Position numbers and translations under genes: made by a program. A stretch of DNA of 38,819 bases, from positions 1 to 38,819 of the forward strand of contig JANRJF010000231.1 in NCBI GenBank assembly GCA_033764095.1, read 5' to 3'. Shown here in pieces: positions 1 through 8,895 of this stretch. Numbering within the stretch: the first letter of the stretch is position 1; each line of letters opens with the position of its first letter. The notes beneath the pieces are model-generated. The model did no database searches, was not told the origin of the DNA, and worked only from the letters and a program-made list of their open reading frames with translations. This stretch comes from JBDTMT01 sp033764095. GTDB lineage: Bacteria > Desulfobacterota > Binatia > HRBIN30 > CADEER01.

Positions 1-677
1 TCGTCGACGAAGCTGACGTAGCGGCCGCGGCCGATGACGACGTGGTCGAGCACCTTGACCCCCATCACCTCGCCGACCTGGCGCAGGCGGCGGGTGATCT
101 CCAGATCCTCGGGGCTCGGGGTCGGATCACCGCTCGGGTGATTGTGGACGAAGATCACCGCCGCGGCCGACTCGCGGATGACCGGCAGGTAGACCTCGCG
201 CGGGTGCACGATGCTGGCGGTGAGCGAGCCCTGCGACACGCATACGTCGCGGATCTTGCGGTGCTTCGAGTCGAGCAGCACGGCGTAGAACTGCTCCGAG
301 CGCTGGTCGGCGAGGCGCTCGCGGAAATGCTTGTAGACATCGATGCTGCTGCGCAGCGGCTCGCCGGGCCGGAACTCCTCCTCGCCGAAGCGCTTGGCCA
401 GCTCGACCAGCGCCAGCAGCTGCGCCGCCTTGGCCGGGCCGATGCCGTGCACGCCGCACAGGTCGGCGAGCGACAGGGTCGACAGGCCGCGCAGGCGCGC
501 GCCGGCCGCGTCGAGCACGGCGCGGGCCTGGTCGAGCACGCTCTCGCCCTCGGTGCCGGTGCGCAGCACCACCGCCAGCAGCTCGGCGGTCGAGCAGGAG
601 GCGGCGCCGTGGTCGAGCAGCTTCTCGCGCGGCCGCTCGCCGCGCGCCCAGTGCTTGACCGCCAGCTGGCTCGCCAT
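1..677 (-). CDS. radC: RadC family JAB/JAMM protein (C-terminus cut by window edge)
   Basis: The reading frame opens at the ATG at 677 and runs off the left edge after 225 codons, so at most a few C-terminal residues are missing (family about 225 aa). The N-terminal half has a helix-hairpin-helix-like stretch (GVHGIGPAKAAQLLAL). The C-terminal half carries the JAMM metal motif HNHPSGDPTPSPED. RadC was once called a DNA repair protein, but its cellular role is unsettled; JAMM domains are usually zinc hydrolases or nucleases. The next gene upstream is the DUF2845 gene, separated by a palindromic heptamer array. Family assignment is secure; function is not. Confidence 0.93.
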   Translation of the reverse strand, partial: MASQLAVKHWARGERPREKLLDHGAASCSTAELLAVVLRTGTEGESVLDQARAVLDAAGARLRGLSTLSLADLCGVHGIGPAKAAQLLALVELAKRFGEEEFRPGEPLRSSIDVYKHFRERLADQRSEQFYAVLLDSKHRKIRDVCVSQGSLTASIVHPREVYLPVIRESAAAVIFVHNHPSGDPTPSPEDLEITRRLRQVGEVMGVKVLDHVVIGRGRYVSFVD

Positions 678-749
678 CGGCGCGCGATATAGCGCGGCCC
701 GCTACGTAGCGTCTAGCTCCGCCGCATCGAATCAGCGACTAGGCCCGGA

Positions 750-820
750 AGCGATGAGCGATGAGCGATGAGCGAGCACCGTTCGTGCCGCCTCATCGCT
801 TGTCGCTCATCGCTCGGCAC
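750..820. repeat. Palindromic heptamer array, GATGAGC family (A)
   Basis: Three tandem copies of the 7-nt unit GATGAGC at about 752-773 face an inverted, more degenerate set at 793-816 across a short spacer. TGA occurs once per unit, so three units place a stop in all three frames. It fills most of the gap between the DUF2845 gene and radC. Confidence 0.75.
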
Positions 821-827
821 GCCTGCT

Positions 828-1142
828 TCAGTCGCCGGTGATCTCCTGGACGATGCCGTCCTTGAACAACACCTTCTGCGGGAAGAGGTCGGGATCGCCG
901 TTGTCGGCGTAGAGCCACTCGGCCATCGGGATGCGGGTCGCATCCATCATGCCCTCGTCGTCGTCGCCGGCCGGAATCACCTGCACCCAGGAACGCGCGT
1001 CCTGCGGTTGGCCGCACAGCTCCAGCACGCGCTGCATCGAGTCGCCGGGATTGATGATCCCGGTACCGCACTGCATCGGCTGCGCCCACGCCGTCGCCGC
1101 CATCGCCACCCCGCCGACCACTGCCACGACCCACTTCAGCAT
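828..1142 (-). CDS. Small secreted DUF2845 family protein
   Basis: A 104-residue protein with a typical Sec signal (MLKWVVAVVGGVAMAATAWA followed by QPMQC). The mature part has the DUF2845 pattern: an early 'CGxGIINPGDSMQRVLELCGQP' type stretch with two cysteines, then a 'EWLYADNGDPD..QKVLFKDGIVQEI' C-terminus. I chose the ATG at 1142 because GGAGGAGA lies just upstream and the signal peptide begins there; a longer open frame upstream has no such support. The family is periplasmic or exported and has no known function. It lies 64 nt downstream of the rlmI stop on the same strand. Confidence 0.82.
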   Translation of the reverse strand: MLKWVVAVVGGVAMAATAWAQPMQCGTGIINPGDSMQRVLELCGQPQDARSWVQVIPAGDDDEGMMDATRIPMAEWLYADNGDPDLFPQKVLFKDGIVQEITGD

Positions 1143-1206
1143 CGCGTCTCCTCCGTCGCGCCGCGCAGTATAGCCCGCCGTCGTCGCGAAGGAAGGCCGA
1201 ACACGG

Positions 1207-2436
1207 CTACTCGACGCGCAGCAGCAGGCCGTGCAGGTACTCGCCCTCCGGATGCGCGAGGGCGACCGGGTGGTCCGGTCCGGGGCCGAGCTGCTCGAGC
1301 ACCGCGGCGGCGCGCCCGGCATCGGCGGCGGCGCCGGTGACGATCTTGCGGAACAACGCCGCGTCGACGTGCTGCGAGCAGGTGAAGGTGAGCAGCAGCG
1401 CACCTGCGGCGGCGCGGCGGAAGCCCCACAGGTTGAGGTCCTTGTAGGCGCGCGCGCCGCGGGCGACGTCCTTGCGTTGCCGCACCAGCGCCGGCGGGTC
1501 GAGCACCAGCAGGTCGAAGCGCTCGTCGGTGTCGCGCAGGAAGCGGCCGACGTCCTGGGTGACGAAGCGGGCGCGCCCCGGATCCAGTTCGTTCAGCGCC
1601 CAGGCACGCGCGGCGGCCTCGATGGCGGGAGCCGAGCTGTCCACCGCCACCACGTGCGCGGCACCGCCGGCGCCGGCGTGCACGGCGAAGCCGCCACTGT
1701 AGCTGCACGCGTCGAGCACGCGCCGGCCGTCGGCGAGGGCGCGGACGCGGGCGCGGTTGACGCGCTGGTCGCAGAAGTGGCCGGTCTTCTGCCCGGCGCC
1801 CGGCACGACCATGGCGCGCAAGCCGTTCTCGCGGATCTCGACCGTGTCGGGCGCCGCGCCGAAGCGCACGCCGGCGGTCGACGCCAGGCCTTCGGCCGAA
1901 CGCACTGCGCCGCCGCTGCGCTCGACGATGGCGCGCGGCGCGCAGACGGCGGACAGCGCCTCGACCACCCACTCGCGCCACCGCTCGGCGCCGGCGGTGA
2001 GCAGCTGCAACACCAGGACGTCGGCGTAGCGATCGACCAGCACGCCGGGCAGCCCGTCGCCCTCGCCGTTGATCAGTCGATAGGCGTCGCTGTCGGCGCC
2101 GACCAGGCGTTGCCGAAGCTGCTGCGCGGCGGCGACCCGCCGCGCAATGAACGCCGCGTCGATCGCGACATCGGCGCGCGACAGCAAGCGGACGGCGATG
2201 GCGCAGCGCGGGTTGGCGTAGCCGGTGCCGATCAGTGCGCCGTCGGCCGACAGCACGCGCACCGGCGAGCCCGGCGCGAGCCCTGGATCGAGGTCGCGGA
2301 TCGCGCCGGAGAAGATCCACGGATGCCCGAGCCGCGCGGCGCGGTCCTTGCCTGAGCGCAGGTGCAGGACCGGAGATGAAGGCGTGACCGGTGACCGGTG
2401 ACCGGTGACCGGTTCGGAGATGTCCTTACCGGTCAC
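1207..2436 (-). CDS. rlmI: Class I SAM-dependent rRNA methyltransferase, RlmI-like
   Basis: RlmI methylates C5 of C1962 in 23S rRNA. The order seen is an N-terminal PUA-like segment (LRSGKDRAARLGHPWIFSGAI), a central EEHEE-like region, then a Rossmann methyltransferase with SAM site LDACSYSGGFAVHA, the DPPAL catalytic motif and a late TCSQHV cysteine motif. Length (409 aa) fits the family. The only conventional in-frame start is the GTG at 2436, inside a GTGACCG palindrome. The first ~20 residues (including VTGHRSPVT) are therefore repeat-encoded and precede the usual family start. moaC ends 3 nt upstream, so the two are probably coupled. A non-canonical CTG start near 2367 is an alternative. 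Confidence 0.9.
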   Translation of the reverse strand: MTGKDISEPVTGHRSPVTPSSPVLHLRSGKDRAARLGHPWIFSGAIRDLDPGLAPGSPVRVLSADGALIGTGYANPRCAIAVRLLSRADVAIDAAFIARRVAAAQQLRQRLVGADSDAYRLINGEGDGLPGVLVDRYADVLVLQLLTAGAERWREWVVEALSAVCAPRAIVERSGGAVRSAEGLASTAGVRFGAAPDTVEIRENGLRAMVVPGAGQKTGHFCDQRVNRARVRALADGRRVLDACSYSGGFAVHAGAGGAAHVVAVDSSAPAIEAAARAWALNELDPGRARFVTQDVGRFLRDTDERFDLLVLDPPALVRQRKDVARGARAYKDLNLWGFRRAAAGALLLTFTCSQHVDAALFRKIVTGAAADAGRAAAVLEQLGPGPDHPVALAHPEGEYLHGLLLRVE

Positions 2437-2439
2437 TGG

Positions 2440-2460
<21 letters not shown>
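2382..2460. repeat. Palindromic GTGACCG array at moaC/rlmI junction (B)
   Basis: Four GTGACCG units at 2385-2412 face an inverted arm at 2428-2458 (GGTCACTGGTCAC then GGGTCACG). The outer right flank reads GTCACGTTTTTG, nearly the same as the matching end of the copy near 36796. It contains the moaC stop codon, the rlmI start codon and about 20 codons of rlmI. Confidence 0.85.
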
Positions 2461-2964
<504 letters not shown>

Positions 2965-2977
2965 TAGCCTCCCGCGC

Positions 2978-3919
2978 ATGCCGCATCACCGACTCGTCAT
3001 CCTCGGCTCCGGCCCCGCCGGTCTCACCGCCGCGCTCTATGCCGCGCGCGCCAACCTCGCCCCGCTCGTCATCGAGGGCATGCAACCCGGCGGGCAACTT
3101 ACCATAACCACCGAGGTCGAGAACTATCCCGGCTTCCCGGAGGGGCTGCAGGGGCCGGAGATGATGGAGCTGTTCCGCAAGCAGGCGGAGCGCTTCGGCA
3201 CCCAGATCCACTTCGGCGAGGTGACCACCGTCGACCTCAAACAGCGCCCGTTCCAGATCCAGCTCGGGCACGACGCGCACACCGCCGACGCGCTGATCAT
3301 CGCCACCGGTGCGTCGGCCAAGCTGCTGAACATCGACAGCGAGAAGCGGCTGATGGGCTACGGCGTGTCGGCCTGCGCCACCTGTGACGGCTTCTTCTTC
3401 ATGCACACGGTCGTCGCCGTGGTGGGGGGCGGCCCCACGGCGATGGAGGAAGCGCTCTTCCTCACCAAGTTCGCTTCACGCGTGCACGCCGTGCACCGGC
3501 GCGACACCCTGCGCGCCTCGAAGATCATGGCCGAGCGCGCCGAGCGCAACGCGAAGATCCAGTTCGAGTGGAACAGCGCCATCGAGGAGATCCACGGCGA
3601 TCCCGAGGGCACCGGGGTCACCGGTGTCACGCTGGTCGATACCCATACCGGCGACAAGCGCGAGCTGGCGCTCGACGGGGTGTTCGTCGCGATCGGACAT
3701 CAGCCGAACACCTCGCTGTTCACCGGCCAGCTCGAGCTCGACGAGAGCGGCTATATCGTCACCCAGCCGCGCAGCACCTACACCAGTGTGCCCGGCGTGT
3801 TCGCCGCCGGTGACGTGCAGGATCATGTCTATCGCCAGGCCGTCACCGCCGCCGGCAGCGGCTGTATGGCGGCCATCGACGCCGAGCGCTGGCTCGAAGC
3901 GCAAGCGCATCACCACTGA
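2978..3919 (+). CDS. trxB: Thioredoxin reductase
   Basis: A 313-residue low-molecular-weight NADPH-dependent thioredoxin reductase. It has the FAD site GSGPAGLTAALYAARANL at the N-terminus, PGGQL, the redox pair C133-A-T-C136 in CATCDG, the NADPH site GGGPTAMEE with HRRD, and the C-terminal FAD motif GVFAAGDVQDHVYRQAVTAA. In most homologues the NADPH motif reads GGGDTA; here a proline replaces the aspartate. The ATG at 2978 fits the family start exactly, but there is no Shine-Dalgarno sequence, since the 13 nt before it are followed by moaC. No thioredoxin gene is nearby. Confidence 0.95.
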   Translation: MPHHRLVILGSGPAGLTAALYAARANLAPLVIEGMQPGGQLTITTEVENYPGFPEGLQGPEMMELFRKQAERFGTQIHFGEVTTVDLKQRPFQIQLGHDAHTADALIIATGASAKLLNIDSEKRLMGYGVSACATCDGFFFMHTVVAVVGGGPTAMEEALFLTKFASRVHAVHRRDTLRASKIMAERAERNAKIQFEWNSAIEEIHGDPEGTGVTGVTLVDTHTGDKRELALDGVFVAIGHQPNTSLFTGQLELDESGYIVTQPRSTYTSVPGVFAAGDVQDHVYRQAVTAAGSGCMAAIDAERWLEAQAHHH

Positions 3920-3949
3920 GCCTGGCGGTCCTTCGTCGCCGGTCCGGTG

Positions 3950-3973
3950 TCGCCGAGCGCGCGGCCTCGGCGA
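3950..3973. other. Inverted repeat in convergent trxB gap
   Basis: TCGCCGAG at 3950-3957 pairs perfectly with CTCGGCGA at 3966-3973 across an 8-nt loop. It lies between two converging stop codons, where a bidirectional terminator would be expected. There is no T-tract on either side, so a terminator role is only possible. Confidence 0.35.
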
Positions 3974-3992
3974 GAAACCCAGCTGATCCCGT

Positions 3993-5843
3993 TCATTGCG
4001 GCTGGCACATCAGCAGCTCGGGAGCGAAGCAGAACGGATACTCGACCGGCTGGCCGCCGGACGGCGTCACCTGCACCATGCCGTCGTCGTAGACGACGGT
4101 GGCCATCGAGTTGCCGCTCCCGGTGACGTTGAGCTGCCCGGCATCCGGGCAGATGTCGCCCGCCGCGATGGCGATCGGCGCGAACGTGGTCATGCTCACC
4201 GCGCCACCGAAGCAGTCCGACGCGATGCTGCCGCTCATCTCGACCTGCACTGGGTTGCTGCTGGCGTTCTGCTTGAGCACGAAGTTGGTGAACGTGACGC
4301 TGAACTGGTCCTCGCTGGGGATGCCGGCTGGCCCGTTCAGCGCCGGCGCGAACATCGGCGTGAACGCCGCCGGGCCGTTGAACGTGAGCGTGTAGGCGAT
4401 CGGCACGCAGTCGGCGTTGTAGGTGATGGCGGAAATGGCGACGTTGGTAGCGAAGAAGCTCACCGTGACGCCGGTGCCGTCGGCGAGCGTCGAGGTGAGC
4501 GTGCCGTTGAGCACCAGGGTGAGTGAGCCGACGGTACAGCTCGGATCGATCGGCAGGCCAAGGCCGACGGTGCCGTCGAGGTCGGCGGCGACCGCGTACG
4601 TCAACAACTCGCCGGCGTTGAAGAACTGCACGCTCAACTCGTCGGTGGCAAAGTTCGCAAAGACGAACAGCGGCGGGCTGCAACTGTTGAGGAAGAAGGC
4701 GCTCGAGTCGAACGCGATGCCGCCGTCGAAATTCACCGTGCCGCCGGCCGGACCGGCGGCCACGCAACTGTATGCACCGAGGCTCAGGTGCACCACGGTG
4801 CTCGGATCCTTGACGCAGGTTTGCGAGGTGGTGCCGCTGATCGGACATTGATCGACGTCGGCCGGGCCGCCGACGCCGAAGGTGAGCGCGCCGCCGTCGT
4901 TGTTGAGGATCGCGGCCACGGCGCCGACCAGCGCCTGGATGCCGCCGAGTCCGGCGGAGACGAAGGCGGCGCGCCCGCCGATCGCCTGTCCGGGCGGCAG
5001 CGGCGTGAAGGTCGGCGGCACGGTGACCGTCGGCGTGCGCGTGAGCGTGGCGGTGACGGTCGCCGTGTGCGTCACGCTGGCGGTGGCGGTCGCCGCCGCC
5101 GGGGTCGTCGGTGTCGGGCTCGGCGGCGTGGCCGTGTCGGTCGCCGATGGGCTGGCGGTGTGCGTCGCCGAGGCAACGACCGTGGCCGTGGCAGTCGGCG
5201 AGGCCGCGCCGGTGCTGGTCGCCGTCGGCGTGGCGCTGGCGGTGGGCGACACGGGCGGCGTCTCGGTCGGCGTCGCCGCCAGGCAGACGTCGTCCACGCA
5301 GACGTTGCCGAGCGGACAGTCGTCGTTCTCGGTGCACGAGATGCCGCTGGTGGGCGTCGGCGTCGGACCGGTCGCGGTCGGCGTCGCGCTGACCGTCGCC
5401 GTCTCTGTCGGCGTGTCGGTGATCGTGCGCGTCACCGTGGCGGTGCGCGTCTCGGTGGCGGTGCGGCTCGGGCTCTGGGTGCGGGTCGCGGTGATCGTCG
5501 GCGGCAGCGGCGTGTCGGTGTGGGTGGCGGTCGGCGGCGCGACGGTGTCGGTCGCGGTGGCTGTCGCAGTCGGCGTTGCCACGGGCTCCGGGCAGCCCCC
5601 GAGCGCGTTGTTCACGCCCTGGATCAACTGGGCGATGGTCACCTCGCCCTGGTTGTTCGCGAACGCCTCGCAGGCGCTGACCGGGGCCGAGCCGAGGGCG
5701 ATGTTCACGCCGAGAATGAGGTCGTTGATCGTCACCTCGCCGTCGCCGGCGCAGTCGCCGACGCACTGCGCCGCCAGCGGCGCCCGCCAGAGCAACACCC
5801 CGCAGCTCAGGATCACTGCCGTGCCGATGCTCGCGACGCGCAT
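3993..5843 (-). CDS. Secreted dockerin-like, Thr/Pro-linker protein (unknown function)
   Basis: A 616-residue exported protein; ATG at 5843 has AAGGAGG 7 nt upstream. Residues 1-26 are a signal peptide. Residues 27-84 hold two dockerin-like, possibly calcium-binding repeats (DGEVTINDLILGVNIALG, then NQGEVTIAQLIQGVNNALGG), each bounded by cysteines. Residues 85-167 and 191-284 are Thr/Ala/Pro-rich mucin-like linkers, interrupted at 168-190 by a Cys module (C170, C176, C182, C187). Residues 285-616 form a larger, Cys-containing beta-rich domain I do not recognise. A cell-surface or matrix role is inferred. The repeats matter taxonomically: similar pairs are frequent in Binatota-type genomes. 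No cohesin gene is seen. Confidence 0.85.
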   Translation of the reverse strand: MRVASIGTAVILSCGVLLWRAPLAAQCVGDCAGDGEVTINDLILGVNIALGSAPVSACEAFANNQGEVTIAQLIQGVNNALGGCPEPVATPTATATATDTVAPPTATHTDTPLPPTITATRTQSPSRTATETRTATVTRTITDTPTETATVSATPTATGPTPTPTSGISCTENDDCPLGNVCVDDVCLAATPTETPPVSPTASATPTATSTGAASPTATATVVASATHTASPSATDTATPPSPTPTTPAAATATASVTHTATVTATLTRTPTVTVPPTFTPLPPGQAIGGRAAFVSAGLGGIQALVGAVAAILNNDGGALTFGVGGPADVDQCPISGTTSQTCVKDPSTVVHLSLGAYSCVAAGPAGGTVNFDGGIAFDSSAFFLNSCSPPLFVFANFATDELSVQFFNAGELLTYAVAADLDGTVGLGLPIDPSCTVGSLTLVLNGTLTSTLADGTGVTVSFFATNVAISAITYNADCVPIAYTLTFNGPAAFTPMFAPALNGPAGIPSEDQFSVTFTNFVLKQNASSNPVQVEMSGSIASDCFGGAVSMTTFAPIAIAAGDICPDAGQLNVTGSGNSMATVVYDDGMVQVTPSGGQPVEYPFCFAPELLMCQPQ

Positions 5844-5971
5844 GTCAGCCTCCTTGGCGTGGGCTGCGGAGTGGGGGAAACGGTTGTAGTCGGACGCTGC
5901 TGCGGGCGTAAAGGACTTTCTGCTAGCCCGCCGCGAACCGGGCGGCGCGTCCGCCGCCGAGAAAAAGCTCG

Positions 5972-6000
5972 TTGACAGCCGACCGATCGATCGGTAGTAA
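5972..6000 (+). promoter_or_regulatory. Probable promoter of tetR-diiron unit
   Basis: A perfect TTGACA at 5972-5977, 17 nt, then TAGTAA at 5995-6000 (weak -10). Operator 1 fills the spacer and operator 2 would cover the transcription start, the arrangement expected for autorepression. Confidence 0.6.
5982..5995. promoter_or_regulatory. TetR operator 1
   Basis: ACCGATCGATCGGT is a perfect 14-bp palindrome between the -35 and -10 elements. Its centre lies 20 bp, about two helical turns, from that of operator 2, so two dimers could bind on one face of the DNA. Confidence 0.7.
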
Positions 6001-6017
6001 CCGACCGATCGGTCGGT
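6000..6017. promoter_or_regulatory. TetR operator 2
   Basis: ACCGACCGATCGGTCGGT is a perfect 18-bp palindrome ending 4 nt before the tetR ATG. It shares the ACCGATCGGT core with operator 1. Binding here would block transcription initiation and the ribosome entry region. Confidence 0.75.
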
Positions 6018-6021
6018 CAGC

Positions 6022-6672
6022 ATGCGAGCTCAGGCTACGGACATCCCGGCGCGCGACAAGATCGTCGACGCGGCGGCGACGCTCTTCGCGCGGCGCGGCT
6101 TCAGCGGCGTCGGGATGAGCGAGATCGCCGAGGCGGTGGGGCTCAGCAAGTCGACCCTGTTCCACCACTTCGCCACCAAGGCGCAGCTGCACGCGGCGGT
6201 GGCGGATCGCATCCTGGCGGAGATCGAGGACGCGGCGACGCGCACGCTGGCCGCCGGCGGCACCGCGGTCGAGCGGCTCGACCGCTGGGTCGACACCATC
6301 TGCGACCTGCTCGGCACGCGCCCGATGTACGCCCGCCTGCTGCTGCGCTCACTGTTCGAGGACGACGAGCTGAGCGGCACGCTGGCGGAGGAGCGCTCCG
6401 CCAACGAGCGGCTGGCGCGCATCGTCGGCAGCGCCCACGCGCTGCTGCGCGAAGGGATGGGCAACGGCAGCCTGCGCGCCGCCAGCATCCCGCACACGAT
6501 CCAGTCGTTGATCGGCGTGCTGATCTACCATTTCGCATCGGGCGAGTTCGGCGACGAGGTACTCGGTCGCTCGCCCTTCGCGCCGGCGGAAGTCCGGCGC
6601 CGCAAAGACGAGATTCGCGCCCTGTTGCACCACGGCCTGGTGGCGCCGCGCGCGCCGCGAAAGGGAGACTGA
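6022..6672 (+). CDS. TetR/AcrR family repressor
   Basis: A 216-residue regulator. The N-terminal helix-turn-helix is canonical: DKIVDAAATLFARRGFSG, then MSEIAEAVGLSKSTLFHHF and KAQLHAAV. Residues from about 60 form the variable ligand-binding domain, which I cannot match to a ligand. Two perfect palindromes overlap its promoter and reach to 4 nt before the ATG, so autorepression is likely. The diiron gene begins only 4 nt after the stop, making it the probable main target. The leader is very short and has no clear Shine-Dalgarno sequence. Confidence 0.92.
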   Translation: MRAQATDIPARDKIVDAAATLFARRGFSGVGMSEIAEAVGLSKSTLFHHFATKAQLHAAVADRILAEIEDAATRTLAAGGTAVERLDRWVDTICDLLGTRPMYARLLLRSLFEDDELSGTLAEERSANERLARIVGSAHALLREGMGNGSLRAASIPHTIQSLIGVLIYHFASGEFGDEVLGRSPFAPAEVRRRKDEIRALLHHGLVAPRAPRKGD

Positions 6673-6676
6673 CCAG

Positions 6677-7750
6677 ATGCAGACCACCGACAAGTTCCTC
6701 GCCGAGCAGCGCCGCCTGATGGGCGACTTCGAGTACGTCGATTTCGTCGACGAGGGGAAGATCGCCGGCCTGCGCGCCCAGATCGACGTCGACGTGCCGC
6801 TCGATCTGCAGTGGACCTGGGAGTACGGCAACGAGATCGAGGAGCTGCGCGACCTCTACGAGAAGAGCAAGCGCGGCCAGTGGAACGCCGAGCACGACAT
6901 CAACTGGGATCACCCCTTCCCGCGCGACGAGTGGTTCCTGCCCAAGCAGGGCGCGCTACTGCTACCCTCGCTGCTGGTCGAGGCGGGCGCCGACGACGCC
7001 ACCTGCCGCGAAGCCGCCTGGGACGAGTTCGCCCACATGCTCTCGCAGCTGCTGCACGGCGAGCAGGCGGCGATGCAGCTCTGCGGCCAGCTCACCAACG
7101 CCTGTCCGACGATGGACGCCAAATTCGCCGCCGGTGCGCAGGTCATCGACGAGGTCCGCCACACCGAGGTGCTGGCGAAGTTCCTGCAGCGCAAGATGGG
7201 CACCCTGCACCCGATCGACCCGACGCTGAAGGTGCTGCTCGACACGCTGCTCGCCGCGCCCACCTGGAAGCTCAAGACGCTCGGCATGCAGTGCCTGTTC
7301 GAGGGCATGGCGGTGGGCATCTTCGACCAGGTCGCCAAGGCGACCACCAACCCGCTGCTGCACGACATCATCCGCCGCGTGCAGGTGGACGAGGCGCGCC
7401 ACGCCGCCTTCGGCATCCTCACCATGCGCCGCCTGGTGAAGGAGTCGACGCGCGAGGAGCTCGACGAGATGGAGGACTTCGCCTTCTCGGTGCTCGAGTG
7501 CCTGAACGCCAACCAGCAGCTCGACATGCTGCGCCAGCTCGGCCCCAAGTACGGCCTCGATCCGGACACCGTCGTGCAGATGGTGCGCGCGCTGCCGGAA
7601 TGGCCGAAGATCAACAGCGAGGTCTACATGCACACCGTGGTGCCGAACCTGAAGCGCCTCGGCCTGATCACCGAGCGCACCGAGGCCAGCTGGCGCCGCC
7701 TCGGCATGATCCACGGCGACAAGTTCGAGAACCAGGTGGAGCTGGGCTGA
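6677..7750 (+). CDS. Ferritin-like diiron protein (possible oxygenase)
   Basis: A 357-residue helical protein with ferritin-superfamily metal motifs: a Glu in LLHGEQAAM, DEVRHTE (ExxH), FEGMAVG and VDEARH (ExxH). This is the layout of AurF/R2-type diiron oxygenases. Other visible blocks are a WNAEHDINWDHPFPRDEW segment near residue 75 and a C-terminal MVRALPEWPKINSEVYMH. GGGAGA lies upstream of the ATG. It is co-transcribed with the TetR gene 4 nt before it, which suggests induction by a small hydrophobic molecule it may oxidise. The substrate is unknown; a plain oxygenase-fold role in lipid or xenobiotic metabolism is inference. Confidence 0.8.
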   Translation: MQTTDKFLAEQRRLMGDFEYVDFVDEGKIAGLRAQIDVDVPLDLQWTWEYGNEIEELRDLYEKSKRGQWNAEHDINWDHPFPRDEWFLPKQGALLLPSLLVEAGADDATCREAAWDEFAHMLSQLLHGEQAAMQLCGQLTNACPTMDAKFAAGAQVIDEVRHTEVLAKFLQRKMGTLHPIDPTLKVLLDTLLAAPTWKLKTLGMQCLFEGMAVGIFDQVAKATTNPLLHDIIRRVQVDEARHAAFGILTMRRLVKESTREELDEMEDFAFSVLECLNANQQLDMLRQLGPKYGLDPDTVVQMVRALPEWPKINSEVYMHTVVPNLKRLGLITERTEASWRRLGMIHGDKFENQVELG

Positions 7751-7756
7751 TCGGAA

Positions 7757-7846
7757 AGGCTGCTAGGCGGTTACGCGGTTAGGCTGCTAGGGGACGGATC
7801 CGATGCATCCCCCTGACAGCCAACAGCCTGACAGCTAACAGCCTGC
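7757..7846. repeat. Palindromic CTGACAG/CTAACAG array (C)
   Basis: The left arm 7757-7793 has tandem GGCTGCTAGG / GGTTAGGC units. The right arm 7811-7845 reads CTGACAGCCAACAGCCTGAC and its near copy, in inverted orientation. TAG stops recur on entry from the left. The array fills the whole gap, and its last bases (CCTGCATG) touch the start codon of the next gene. Confidence 0.8.
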
Positions 7847-8833
7847 ATGCTGCACTTCGGAACCTTCGCGCCGCAGGGCTGGCGGCTCGAGCTGCGCGAG
7901 ATCGACGGCGCGGCGGCGCAGTGGACGACGCTGCGCCGCACGGCGCAGGCATTGGAACGGCTCGGCTACGACTCGCTCTGGGTCTACGATCACTTCCACA
8001 CCACGCCGCGGCCGCAGATCGCGCCGACCTTCGAGTGCTGGACGACGCTGGCAGCGCTGGCCGAGGCGACCCGCACGATCCGCCTCGGCCAGCTGGTCAC
8101 CTGCGCGCAGTACCGCAATCCCGCCTACCTGGCGAAGGTCGCGGCCTGCGTCGACGTGATCAGCGGCGGCCGGCTCGAGGTCGGCCTCGGCGCCGGCTGG
8201 AAGCAGGACGAGTTCGACGCGTACGGCTACGGCTTCGGAACGATCGGCGGCCGCCTGCGCCGCATGGCCGACACCGCCCGCATCCTGAAGGCGATGTGGA
8301 CCGAGCCGCGCGCGACGGTCGCCGGACACGAATGGTCGGTGACCGACGCGATCAACGAGCCGAAGCCGCTGCAGCGCCCGCACCCGCCGCTGTGGATCGG
8401 CGCCGCCGGCGAGCGGGTCGCGCTGCGCATGGTCGCCGAGCTGGCCGACGGCTGGAACTACAATCGCGGCCCGGAGGGCTTCGCGGCCAAGCTCGCCATT
8501 CTGCACGACCACTGCCGCGCCGTCGGCCGCGATCCGGCGACGCTGCGGCTCTCGGTCGAGCGCCATTGCGCGATCTTCGACAGCGCCGCCGAGCGCCAGG
8601 CCTACATCGACCGCTGGTGGCCAGGCGCCGAGCCGGAGCGCATCAACGCGTTCCTCGACTCCGCCTGCGTCGGCACCACCGCGCAGGTCACCGCGCAGCT
8701 GCGCTTCTTCATCGAGCGCGGCGCCGAGTTGGTGATCCTGTGGTTCCAGGATCTCGCCACCGTCGGCGGCGGCGACTCGATGGCCGAGCGCTTCATGACG
8801 CGCGTCGCGCCGGCGCTGCGCGCGCTGCGTTGA
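7847..8833 (+). CDS. Luciferase-like (LLM class) F420-dependent oxidoreductase
   Basis: A 328-residue TIM-barrel flavin/F420 oxidoreductase of the bacterial luciferase superfamily. Visible signatures are LGYDSLWVYDHF near residue 40, IRLGQLVTCAQYRNPAYLAK, ISGGRLEVGLGAGWKQDEFDAYGY and PLWIGAAGERVALRMVAELADGWN. These match the F420-using LLM group rather than FMN luciferase, though cofactor choice cannot be proven from sequence. The ATG sits at the edge of a palindromic array and has no Shine-Dalgarno sequence. Being downstream of the diiron gene it might read through from the same promoter, but the array separates them. Confidence 0.9.
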   Translation: MLHFGTFAPQGWRLELREIDGAAAQWTTLRRTAQALERLGYDSLWVYDHFHTTPRPQIAPTFECWTTLAALAEATRTIRLGQLVTCAQYRNPAYLAKVAACVDVISGGRLEVGLGAGWKQDEFDAYGYGFGTIGGRLRRMADTARILKAMWTEPRATVAGHEWSVTDAINEPKPLQRPHPPLWIGAAGERVALRMVAELADGWNYNRGPEGFAAKLAILHDHCRAVGRDPATLRLSVERHCAIFDSAAERQAYIDRWWPGAEPERINAFLDSACVGTTAQVTAQLRFFIERGAELVILWFQDLATVGGGDSMAERFMTRVAPALRALR

Positions 8834-8895
8834 CTTCGCGAATCGCCCTCGCCTAGCGTCGCGCCAGACTGTCGCGCGAACGGGGGGTACGGGGC

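Noticed and set aside
4882..5889. Long plus-strand reading frame opposite the mucin-like linkers
   Set aside because: It is the mirror of Thr/Pro codon repeats in the real minus-strand gene and reads as Val/Gly repeats without a family or start signal.
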